Assembly: GCA_003670825.1 (NCBI GenBank)
Contig: QWQL01000041.1
Location: 1-12,612, forward strand
DNA: 12,612 nucleotides
DNA from: Planctomycetota bacterium
GTDB lineage: Bacteria > Planctomycetota > Planctomycetia > Pirellulales > UBA1268
Direction of reading: 5' to 3'
Below are positions 6,881-12,612 of the stretch, in pieces; position 1 is the first letter of the stretch, and the number at the start of each line of letters is the position of its first letter. The position numbers and the translations under genes are program-made. A model generated the notes under the pieces. The model saw only the letters and a list, made by a program, of their open reading frames with translations, was not told where the DNA came from and ran no database searches.

Positions 6881-8110
6881 TCAACTTTCAGACGCCGCCG
6901 GTGAACCGGGGAGGTGGTGGCCGAGTTTCTCGCGTTTGGTGGCGAGGTACCGCTCGTTGAACTCATGCACCGGTGGCTGGATCGGCACCTGGTCGACCAC
7001 CTCGAGGTCGAAGCCACCGTAGATGAAGGCATCTGTCTTCTTCGGATTGTTGGTGAGGAGGCGGATCCGCCTCAGGCCCAGATCCTTGAGCAGCTGGATC
7101 CCGATGCCATAGTCGCGGGAGTCGGCCTTGTAGCCGAGGGCCAGGTTCGCCTCGACCGTGTCGAGCCCCTGATCCTGCAGTTGGTAGGCCTTGATCTTCT
7201 CGACGAGCCCGATGCCGCGGCCCTCCTGCGGAAGATAGACGAGTACGCCGCAGCCCTCCCCGCCGATCCGTTCGAGGGCCATGTGCAGCTGGTCGCCGCA
7301 GTCGCACCGCAGGCTGTCGAGCAGGTCGCCGGTGAAGCACGATGAATGGAGCCTCACGAGCGGCGCCTCCGCCGCCGCGACGTCGCCCATTACCAGCACG
7401 AGCGGCTGCTGGGCCTCGTGCTTCACGCCGTAGGCCATGATCCGAAATCGACCCCACTTCGTGGGCAGTTCGGCCTCCGCGATCCGCTCGACGAGCTTCT
7501 CGCGGGTGCGGCGGTGACGGATCAGCTGCTCGATCGAGATGATCTCGAGCCCGTGTGCGGCGGCAAGGGCGAACAGCCCGTCGCGATCGGCACGATTGCC
7601 AGACGCATCGAGGATCTCGCAGAGCACGCCCGCCGGCGACAGGCCCGCCAGCCGGGCAAGATCGACCGCGGCTTCGGTGTGCCCCGCCCGCCGGAGCACG
7701 CCCCCTTCCTTGGCCACGAGCGGAAACAGATGGCCGGGGCGGACAAAGTCACGAGGGACGCTCGCCGGATCGATGATGGCGGCAATGGCCCGCGCCCGCT
7801 CCGCCGCGGTGATGCCCGTCTTCGCCGACACGTGGTCGACCGGCACGGTGAAGGCGGTGCCCAGCGGCGCGGAGTTGGCCGCGACCATCATCGGCAGGTC
7901 GAGCCGCTGGGCCACGTCGGGCAGGATCGACAGGCAGAGTTGACCACGGCCTTCAGTGATCATGAAGTTGACCATCGCCGCTGTGGTCGCAGCGGCTGCG
8001 GAGACGAAATCGCCTTCGTTCTCCCGATCCTCCGCGTCGACGACGATGACCACCTCGCCCCTCGCCACGGCGGCGACAGCGGCTTCGATGGTCGAAAAAC
8101 TGGTTGGCAT
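6881..8110 (-). CDS. ribBA: Bifunctional 3,4-dihydroxy-2-butanone 4-phosphate synthase / GTP cyclohydrolase II
   Basis: This cytoplasmic enzyme catalyses both entry steps of riboflavin synthesis: ribulose 5-phosphate to 3,4-dihydroxy-2-butanone 4-phosphate, and GTP to the diaminopyrimidinone phosphate. It has 409 residues, the normal fused length. The RibB half (about 1-200) has the acidic metal motif DAEDRENEGD (25-34) and RAGHTEA (141-147). The RibA half (about 207-400) has zinc ligands Cys258, Cys269 and Cys271 in SSCFTGDLLDSLRCDCG, then PQEGRGIGL (295-302), Tyr309 matching catalytic Tyr105 of E. coli RibA, Arg332 matching Arg128, and LLTNNPKK. All key residues are present, so both activities are expected. 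A TATAAT about 39 bases upstream would give a leader of roughly 30 bases, which leaves no room for an FMN riboswitch. The gene faces away from the unknown-protein gene and leads the minus-strand transporter block. Any functional link to transport is unproven. Confidence 0.97.
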   Translation of the reverse strand: MPTSFSTIEAAVAAVARGEVVIVVDAEDRENEGDFVSAAAATTAAMVNFMITEGRGQLCLSILPDVAQRLDLPMMVAANSAPLGTAFTVPVDHVSAKTGITAAERARAIAAIIDPASVPRDFVRPGHLFPLVAKEGGVLRRAGHTEAAVDLARLAGLSPAGVLCEILDASGNRADRDGLFALAAAHGLEIISIEQLIRHRRTREKLVERIAEAELPTKWGRFRIMAYGVKHEAQQPLVLVMGDVAAAEAPLVRLHSSCFTGDLLDSLRCDCGDQLHMALERIGGEGCGVLVYLPQEGRGIGLVEKIKAYQLQDQGLDTVEANLALGYKADSRDYGIGIQLLKDLGLRRIRLLTNNPKKTDAFIYGGFDLEVVDQVPIQPPVHEFNERYLATKREKLGHHLPGSPAASES

Positions 8111-8148
8111 GCGGCGGGCGTCAGGGAGGCTGTGTGCGTACCCACTCC

Positions 8149-8154
8149 ATTATA
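8149..8154 (-). promoter_or_regulatory. Candidate -10 element (TATAAT) for ribBA
   Basis: The minus strand reads TATAAT exactly, in an otherwise GC-rich intergenic region of 113 bases between divergent genes. It lies about 39 bases before the ribBA ATG. No good TTGACA-like -35 is visible at 17 bases, so this is a candidate only. The region holds no gene. AGGAGG on the plus strand at 8161-8166 is not correctly spaced from any plausible start. Confidence 0.4.
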
Positions 8155-8223
8155 GGATGCAGGAGGTTCCCGACCGCGACCATTCGCGTGGGAGGGATTG
8201 TTTTTCAGGAATCCCCGGCCGCC

Positions 8224-9078
8224 ATGCTCGACCGTGAGGAATACATCGAGCAGGCCTACCTGTTTCGGTCGTTCGCCGAGCGGATCACGGCCGGGATCGC
8301 GGCCCAGGAGGCGCTCGTCGCGATCGGGCAGGAGGTGCTCGCCACCTCCAAACTGCCGATGGCGCTCGACTATCTTGCCGGAGAGCTCAAACTCGTCGGC
8401 ACCCTGTCGACGGCGATGGTCCGCCTCCGGCACTACTTCACGCCGTTTCAGACCTTCGTGATCGCGACCGCGGAGGAGGAGGGGGGGCGGTTCGACCTGC
8501 GGACGGCGCTGGCGATGCTCGAGCGGGAGGCGACCTACCGTGCCGAGCGGGCAACGCCCCAGGGGCTGTTTCTCTACCGCTTCGAGTGCCTGTCGCGGAA
8601 CCGGCTCGACTATGCCCACGGCCTGGCCGCGGTCGCCGCTGACGACATCTTCGACGCCGACTGGAAGTCGTGGATCGAGATAGTCTCCCGTCAGGTGGGC
8701 CTCATCGATCTGGCCGACCTGGTCTATGTGCGAAGCCCCGAGTATTGGCGGATCAGAAAGCGCGACGCCCTGCTCGCAGGCGGAACCGGCCTCGAGCCCG
8801 ACCGCGTCATTCTGTTTGGCGAGCAGGAGGGGCGGATCGCGCGGGCCAACCGCGGCAAGGACCCGCAGTTTTTCTTCGCGGCGCTTCAGCGACAGCTCGG
8901 CTATCCGTCCGTGCCCCGCGTCACTCCCGCCCAGCCGGCCGCGGAATCCCCGGCCATGCTGGCCCGCCGGCTGGAGCGGCTGGAGATGCGGGTGAAACTC
9001 CTCGAAGAGGAATCCCGCGGAGGCATCGACCTGTCGCGGTTTGACCCCAAGAACTTTCCGCTCCCGCGTGACCAATGA
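8224..9078 (+). CDS. Conserved planctomycete-type protein of unknown function, coupled to glycerate kinase
   Basis: A 284-residue protein with no signal peptide or membrane segment, so cytoplasmic. I recognise no enzyme motif. It is mostly charged and helical. Distinctive stretches are MLDREEYIEQAY at the start, RHYFTPFQTFVI (69-80), LEREATYRAE (99-108), FECLSRNRLDY (120-130), ILFGEQEGRIARANRGKDP (196-214), and a C-terminal coiled-coil-like segment (246-264, LARRLERLEMRVKLLEEE) followed by IDLSRFDP. From memory, proteins with this start and these blocks occur as hypotheticals across planctomycetes. The frame is open upstream to 8104, but the ATG at 8224 matches the recalled N-terminus; only a weak AGGA precedes it. 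Its TGA overlaps the glycerate kinase ATG (ATGA), so the two are probably translated together. That suggests a link to that enzyme or simple co-regulation; the function remains unknown. Confidence 0.85.
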   Translation: MLDREEYIEQAYLFRSFAERITAGIAAQEALVAIGQEVLATSKLPMALDYLAGELKLVGTLSTAMVRLRHYFTPFQTFVIATAEEEGGRFDLRTALAMLEREATYRAERATPQGLFLYRFECLSRNRLDYAHGLAAVAADDIFDADWKSWIEIVSRQVGLIDLADLVYVRSPEYWRIRKRDALLAGGTGLEPDRVILFGEQEGRIARANRGKDPQFFFAALQRQLGYPSVPRVTPAQPAAESPAMLARRLERLEMRVKLLEEESRGGIDLSRFDPKNFPLPRDQ

Positions 9079-10466
9079 CCCCCGACTCCATCCGCGTTCA
9101 CGCGCTGCAGCTCGCGGAGGCGGCGATCGACGCCGTAAAACCGGAGTCGCTCCTGCCTGAGCGGCTTGCCTGCCGGGACGGGAAACTGCTGCTCGACGGG
9201 ACGGCCTGTGCCGAAATCCCGCGGCCGGGCGGGCGGATCGTCGTTGTCGGCGGCGGCAAGGCGGCCGCCGGCCTGGCGGCCGCCGTGGAGCGGCTGCTCG
9301 ATGACGCACTCGCCACCGGCCTCGACATCCGCGGGCTCGTGAGCGTGCCGGAGGGGTGTGGCCGCAGCCTGGCCCGCGTGGAGGTCAGGGAGACACGGCC
9401 CGCGGCGGTGAACCTGCCGACAGCGGAAGCCATCGCCGCGACCCGCGAGATGCGGGCCCTGCTGGCGGCCCTCGGGCGGGATGATCTCGCGATCGTGCTC
9501 GTCACCGGTGGCGGCTCAGCGCTGCTGGAAGATCCCGCTCCCGGCACGAGCCTCGACGACCTGATCACTGTGACGCAATTTCTCTCGGCCGCGGGCGCCG
9601 ACATCCGCGAACTCAACGTCGTTCGCCAGGCCCTGAGCCTGGCGAAGGCCGGCGGCCTGGCGCGGGCGTGCCGCGCAGGCCGTTTGGTGGCCCTCGTGCT
9701 CTCCGACATCAGCGGCGATCCGCTGGAACTGATCGCGTCGGGCCCCTGCATGCCGGCAGCCCCCGATCCGCATGCGGCCCTGGAGATCCTGCGGCGGCAT
9801 GCGGCAACGGAGTGCGCGGCGACGATCACGCGGCAGCTCCAGCACCAGGCTGCCGACGCGGGTGGGGCAGCGGTGTCGAGCCTCGCGAGCGGCGCGTGGA
9901 CGACGCCTGCGGGCTGTCGCGTGAGCCACGTGCTGCTCGGCAGCAACGCCACCGCGGTCGATGCGGCGGCTCGGGCGGCCCGGAGCCTCGGTTACGATGC
10001 GGTGATCCGGACCGCGGCCGAGACCAGCGAATCGGCCGACGCCGTCGGCCGCCGGCTCGTGGGTGAGGCGGCCACTCTGCTCGCCGCGGCGGCACGCGAC
10101 GGCCGGCCGCGCGCGGTGCTCGAAGGGGGGGAAGCGGTCGTCACCGTTCCCGCCGACCACGGCACCGGCGGCCGCAACCAGCAGACGGTGCTCACGGCCG
10201 CCGCGGCATGGCCTCCAGGCGCCGCGTGGCCCGCGGGGCTCCTGATCGCAAGCCTGGCCACCGATGGCGAAGACGGCCCGACCGACGCCGCCGGCGGCAT
10301 GGTCGATGGCGAGATCGCGAAGCGGCTGCTCGAGGGAGGCGACCTTCCCCGGGCGGTGGCGAGGTGCGACGCCTACCCCGCGCTCGCCGCTGCCGGCGGC
10401 CTCGTCCGCACCGGGCCGACGGGCACGAACGTCGCCGATGTGCGGATCATCCTGGCCCGGCCATAG
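9075..10466 (+). CDS. Glycerate 2-kinase (DUF4147/MOFRL family)
   Basis: A 463-residue cytoplasmic enzyme of the family that phosphorylates D-glycerate to 2-phosphoglycerate with ATP, feeding lower glycolysis. The N-terminal DUF4147 domain (about 1-260) has the glycine-rich VVVGGGKAAAG (56-66) with Lys62 in the place of the catalytic family lysine. It also has LVTGGGSALLEDP (142-154) and VLSDISGDPLELIASGPC (208-225). The C-terminal MOFRL domain (about 350-460) has the family GTGGRNQ (364-369), the TDGEDGPTDAAGG signature (396-408) and TGPTGTNVADV (447-457). The usual KGGRLA block appears here as KAGGLA (191-196), a small deviation. The start overlaps the preceding gene as ATGA. The gene is convergent with a Hyi-like gene, another C3 hydroxy-acid enzyme. 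In older annotation such proteins are called hydroxypyruvate reductase (TtuD); kinase activity is the better-supported family function. Confidence 0.93.
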   Translation: MTPDSIRVHALQLAEAAIDAVKPESLLPERLACRDGKLLLDGTACAEIPRPGGRIVVVGGGKAAAGLAAAVERLLDDALATGLDIRGLVSVPEGCGRSLARVEVRETRPAAVNLPTAEAIAATREMRALLAALGRDDLAIVLVTGGGSALLEDPAPGTSLDDLITVTQFLSAAGADIRELNVVRQALSLAKAGGLARACRAGRLVALVLSDISGDPLELIASGPCMPAAPDPHAALEILRRHAATECAATITRQLQHQAADAGGAAVSSLASGAWTTPAGCRVSHVLLGSNATAVDAAARAARSLGYDAVIRTAAETSESADAVGRRLVGEAATLLAAAARDGRPRAVLEGGEAVVTVPADHGTGGRNQQTVLTAAAAWPPGAAWPAGLLIASLATDGEDGPTDAAGGMVDGEIAKRLLEGGDLPRAVARCDAYPALAAAGGLVRTGPTGTNVADVRIILARP

Positions 10467-10534
10467 CCCGCGGCGGGCAACCACGCGGCGGCGGACAACC
10501 ACGCGGCGGCGTGGAACACTGCGGCGGCGCCTGG
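10466..10534. repeat. Imperfect 18-base GC-rich tandem repeat between convergent genes
   Basis: About four units beginning GCGGCGG follow each other from 10470, with an 18-base period over the two complete central units. A 16-base segment at 10478-10493 recurs exactly at 10496-10511. The first unit overlaps a small inverted repeat (GCCCG CGG CGGGC, 10466-10478) directly at the glycerate kinase stop. There is no T-run, so it is a poor intrinsic terminator. The array fills most of the 71-base gap between the convergent glycerate kinase and Hyi-like genes. Confidence 0.6.
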
Positions 10535-10537
10535 CAG

Positions 10538-11368
10538 TTACACGTCGCAGACCGAAACGGCCTGCTCCAGGCCGGCGAACGGGTCGCGGGTCGGGATGAA
10601 CTCATGGCCGACGTAGCCCCGATAACCCATGTCGACGAGCTTCTTCATGCACGCTTGAAAGTTGATCTCCTGATGCTCGTCCAGCTCGCCCCGGCCGGGA
10701 TTGCCGGCGGTGTGAACATGACCGATCAGGTCCTTGTACTGCTCGAGCCGGCGGATCAGATCGCCGTTCATGGCCTGCACGTGGTACAGGTCGAACAGCA
10801 TCTTCACGCGATCCGAGCCGACACGCCGCACGATGGCGGCCACCGCGTCGACGTCATCTCCCTGGTAGCCTGGATGCCCCTTCATCGGGTGCGTGTCGTC
10901 GCGGGTGTTGAGGTGCTCCAGGCAGATCGTGACCTTCTTCTTCTCCGCGTGGGCGGCGATCTGCGTGAGCCCCTTCACGCAGTTGTCGGCCCCCTCCTCC
11001 GCCGAGATCGTGCCGCTCGAGGGATCCTCGGCATCCCGCCATTTGTAGCCCGTGAAGGCGATCACCGCGGGGATGCCCGCTTCGGCGCAGGCGTCGATCG
11101 TCTTCGTCGTGGCGGCGATCACCTCGTCGTGGTATCGCAGGTTGTTGAAGCCCTTCATGAAGGGGGCCCCCGGCATGCCGTTCATGGCGATGGCGGATGT
11201 GAGGCCGTGCTTTTTGATCGTGGGCCAGGTGTCGGGATCGGAAAGCTCGATCGACGTCACGCCAAGCTGCTTCGCCACCTCGCAGGTTTTCTCGATGCTC
11301 CAGTGATCGCCGGCGGCGCTGAAGCACCAGAAGACGATCGAGTGGTTGATGTTTCCCTTGAGCGGCAT
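10538..11368 (-). CDS. Hydroxypyruvate isomerase-like TIM-barrel protein (Hyi / AP endonuclease 2-type fold)
   Basis: A 276-residue cytoplasmic sugar isomerase-type TIM barrel. Family Hyi enzymes interconvert hydroxypyruvate and tartronate semialdehyde. Metal-site positions expected for the fold are present: Glu151 (ICLEHLN), Asp193 (LFDLYHVQ), His219 (GHVHTAGNPGRGE) and Glu256 (VGHEF). E. coli Hyi has HVQIAG where this protein has HVHTAG, so a His replaces its Gln. His is common in the wider epimerase/isomerase family. NINHS at the start and the HEPDDGEINY-like ELDEHQEINF region (228-237) support Hyi over other subfamilies. The N-terminus lacks a Tat or Sec signal, unlike many planctomycete secreted relatives. 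GGAG lies seven bases before the ATG at 11368. The neighbouring convergent glycerate kinase makes a C3 hydroxy-acid role attractive, but the substrate could be another keto-sugar. Confidence 0.85.
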   Translation of the reverse strand: MPLKGNINHSIVFWCFSAAGDHWSIEKTCEVAKQLGVTSIELSDPDTWPTIKKHGLTSAIAMNGMPGAPFMKGFNNLRYHDEVIAATTKTIDACAEAGIPAVIAFTGYKWRDAEDPSSGTISAEEGADNCVKGLTQIAAHAEKKKVTICLEHLNTRDDTHPMKGHPGYQGDDVDAVAAIVRRVGSDRVKMLFDLYHVQAMNGDLIRRLEQYKDLIGHVHTAGNPGRGELDEHQEINFQACMKKLVDMGYRGYVGHEFIPTRDPFAGLEQAVSVCDV

Positions 11369-11375
11369 GACAGGG

Positions 11376-11379
11376 CTCC
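11376..11379 (-). promoter_or_regulatory. Shine-Dalgarno site for the Hyi-like gene
   Basis: GGAG on the minus strand lies seven bases before the ATG at 11368 and supports that start. The 105-base gap between the two divergent genes (11369-11473) must carry both promoters. I see only a weak TACACT (11410-11415, plus strand) as a possible -10 for the decarboxylase gene, with no matching -35. Confidence 0.45.
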
Positions 11380-11473
11380 GACGACGGTACGGGACATCCA
11401 GGTCGGGGGTACACTACCATGCTCGCGGAGCCGCTGAAAGCGGCCGCATCGCCCTCCACGGGACCTTCCGACC

Positions 11474-12448
11474 ATGCCTTCGCTGAAACGCATTCTCGTC
11501 ACCGGCGGGGCCGGTTTTCTCGGCAGCCACCTCTGCGAGCGGCTCGTCGAGTCGGGCCACGACGTGATCTGCGTCGACAACTTCTTCACCAGCCAAAAGT
11601 CGAACGTGGCCCACCTGCTGGGCTGCGGCAACTTCGAACTGCTGCGGCACGACATCATCCACCCGCTCTGGCTCGAGGTGGACGAGATCTACAACCTGGC
11701 CTGCCCCGCGGCGCCCGGCCACTACCAGTTCAACCCCATCAAGACGATGAAGACGAGCGTGATGGGAGCGATCAACGTGCTCGGCATGGCCAAGCGCTGC
11801 CGGGCCAAGGTGCTTCAGGCATCGACCAGCGAGGTCTACGGCGATCCCGAGGTACACCCACAGCCCGAGACCTACCGCGGCTCGGTGAACCCGATCGGCC
11901 CCCGTGCCTGCTACGACGAGGGGAAGCGGGCGGCCGAGACACTCTTCATGGACTACCACCGCACCAACGGCGTCAACATGCGGATCGTGCGGATCTTCAA
12001 TACCTACGGGCCGCGGATGCACCCCTTCGACGGCCGCGTCGTCTCCAACTTCATCCGCCAGGCGCTGCAGGGTGAGCCGATCACGATCTTCGGCTCCGGA
12101 GCACAGACGCGGAGCTTCTGCTACCGCGATGACCTCGTCGAGGGCATCATCCGGATGATGAATGGCCCGGACGAGTTCATCGGGCCGGTCAATATCGGCA
12201 ATCCGGGGGAGTTCACGATCCGGCAGCTGGCGGAGCTGACGCAGGAACTCACGGGATCGACCACGCCGCTCGTGCAGAAGCCGCTGCCGGTGGACGATCC
12301 GGAGCGGCGGCGGCCCGACATCACGCTGGCGAAGCAGCGGCTGAACTGGGAGCCGACGGTGCCGCTCCGCGAGGGCCTGGCCAAGACCATCGACTGGTTC
12401 AAGTCGGTACGAATCTCAGACTTCCGCGCACCGACGCCGAACTTCTAA
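11474..12448 (+). CDS. UDP-glucuronate decarboxylase (UDP-xylose synthase), extended SDR family
   Basis: A 324-residue NAD-dependent enzyme expected to turn UDP-glucuronate into UDP-xylose via a 4-keto intermediate, for surface polysaccharide or glycan synthesis. The Rossmann motif is TGGAGFLG (10-17), followed by the acidic VDNFFTSQKSN (34-44). The catalytic triad region shows TSE (118-120) and Tyr147-x3-Lys151 in RACYDEGKRAAETL. Features that separate this subfamily from dTDP-glucose dehydratases and UDP-galactose epimerases are CPAAPGHYQFNPIKTMKTS (77-95), VYGDPEVHPQ (121-130) and NPIGPRACYDEGKR (139-152). No signal or membrane anchor is present, so the enzyme is soluble. The gene is monocistronic here, with a hairpin just after its stop. 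No clear Shine-Dalgarno sequence precedes the ATG. The specific reaction rests on family motifs, which are strong. Confidence 0.93.
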   Translation: MPSLKRILVTGGAGFLGSHLCERLVESGHDVICVDNFFTSQKSNVAHLLGCGNFELLRHDIIHPLWLEVDEIYNLACPAAPGHYQFNPIKTMKTSVMGAINVLGMAKRCRAKVLQASTSEVYGDPEVHPQPETYRGSVNPIGPRACYDEGKRAAETLFMDYHRTNGVNMRIVRIFNTYGPRMHPFDGRVVSNFIRQALQGEPITIFGSGAQTRSFCYRDDLVEGIIRMMNGPDEFIGPVNIGNPGEFTIRQLAELTQELTGSTTPLVQKPLPVDDPERRRPDITLAKQRLNWEPTVPLREGLAKTIDWFKSVRISDFRAPTPNF

Positions 12449-12449
12449 A

Positions 12450-12480
12450 GCGCCTCCACGTTCTGTGGAGCGTCGTTTCC
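12450..12480 (+). terminator. Terminator-like hairpin after the UDP-glucuronate decarboxylase gene
   Basis: CTCCAC (12454-12459) and GTGGAG (12465-12470) pair around a five-base loop. Two further GC pairs form if C12453 is bulged out. It begins two bases after the TAA stop. Only a short, broken T-run (CGTTTCC) follows, so termination efficiency is uncertain and the hairpin could serve another purpose. Confidence 0.5.
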
Positions 12481-12612
12481 GTAAGTAAGGGCGGGTAGGC
12501 GAAGGGGGTCGGCGAACGCTCGCGGAGCCTTGGGCGTATCCTCGCCCGGCGACGCGACTTTTGCCGCCCCCGAGCCGGCGAACCACGGAAGTCGAATGCG
12601 CTCGAGAACTCA
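12481..12612. other. Right-edge intergenic sequence without a supported gene
   Basis: I see no start-to-stop gene, RNA gene or mobile-element end here. The minus strand is open from a TGA at 12612-12610 to a TAG at 12447-12445 (54 sense codons), but its only ATG or GTG lies four codons from the end, so it is not a credible gene. The following gene presumably begins beyond the window. Confidence 0.5.

Noticed and set aside
8111..8223. FMN riboswitch upstream of ribBA
   Set aside because: The intergenic space is only 113 bases and the candidate -10 would leave a leader of about 30 bases. I found none of the conserved FMN aptamer segments.
7960..9309. 449-codon minus-strand open frame opposite the unknown protein and spanning the ribBA promoter region
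   Set aside because: It overlaps the start of ribBA on the same strand in another frame and the antisense of two coupled genes. Its translation is Arg/Pro-rich with no recognisable domain.
10208..11437. 409-codon plus-strand open frame across the glycerate kinase end and antisense to the Hyi-like gene
   Set aside because: It crosses a convergent gene boundary and the tandem repeat. The Hyi-like gene on the opposite strand has clear family motifs and a good ribosome binding site.
12445..12612. Minus-strand coding gene at the right edge
   Set aside because: The frame begins at an in-frame TGA inside the window, and its only ATG or GTG start is four codons before the stop.

Overview
The window looks like a chromosomal stretch from a high-GC bacterium, most likely a planctomycete (Pirellulales-like). 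I base this on the strongly GC-biased third codon positions and on the 284-residue unknown protein at 8224-9078, which resembles, from memory, a conserved hypothetical protein of planctomycete genomes. The 324-residue UDP-glucuronate decarboxylase and the Hyi-like TIM barrel fit that assignment but do not prove it. No database search was run. I see no rRNA, tRNA, CRISPR array, transposase, integrase or phage gene.

Left two thirds (1-8110), all on the minus strand. Reading from right to left, transcription would pass through ribBA (riboflavin synthesis), then a complete five-gene peptide-type ABC transporter: binding lipoprotein, DppB-type permease, DppC-type permease, DppD-type ATPase and DppF-type ATPase. 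It then enters the start of a small secreted EF-hand protein that runs off the left edge. The transporter genes are tightly packed: gaps of 3 and 4 bases, one TGATG overlap and one GTGA overlap. This is a textbook translationally coupled operon. ribBA lies 56 bases upstream of it and the EF-hand gene 43 bases downstream, so both may be cotranscribed. A TATAAT hexamer sits just upstream of ribBA.

Middle (8111-10466), plus strand. Divergent from ribBA, a conserved protein of unknown function is followed by a glycerate 2-kinase (MOFRL family) with a four-base ATGA overlap, so the two form one translational unit.

Right (10467-12612). A short GC-rich tandem repeat separates the glycerate kinase from a convergent Hyi-like (hydroxypyruvate isomerase-type) TIM-barrel protein on the minus strand. 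The glycerate kinase and the Hyi-like protein both act around C3 hydroxy-acids (glycerate, hydroxypyruvate, tartronate semialdehyde), which may be a local metabolic theme. Divergent from the Hyi-like gene is a complete UDP-glucuronate decarboxylase (UDP-xylose synthase), followed by a terminator-like hairpin. The last 130 or so bases hold no gene I can support.

Overall this is mainly ordinary metabolic and transport DNA. The parts worth a second look are the unknown protein coupled to glycerate kinase, the large extra N-terminal region of the binding protein, the YejE-like enlarged loop in one permease, and the unexplained sequence at the right edge. I did not find convincing evidence of a new defence, mobile or regulatory system.
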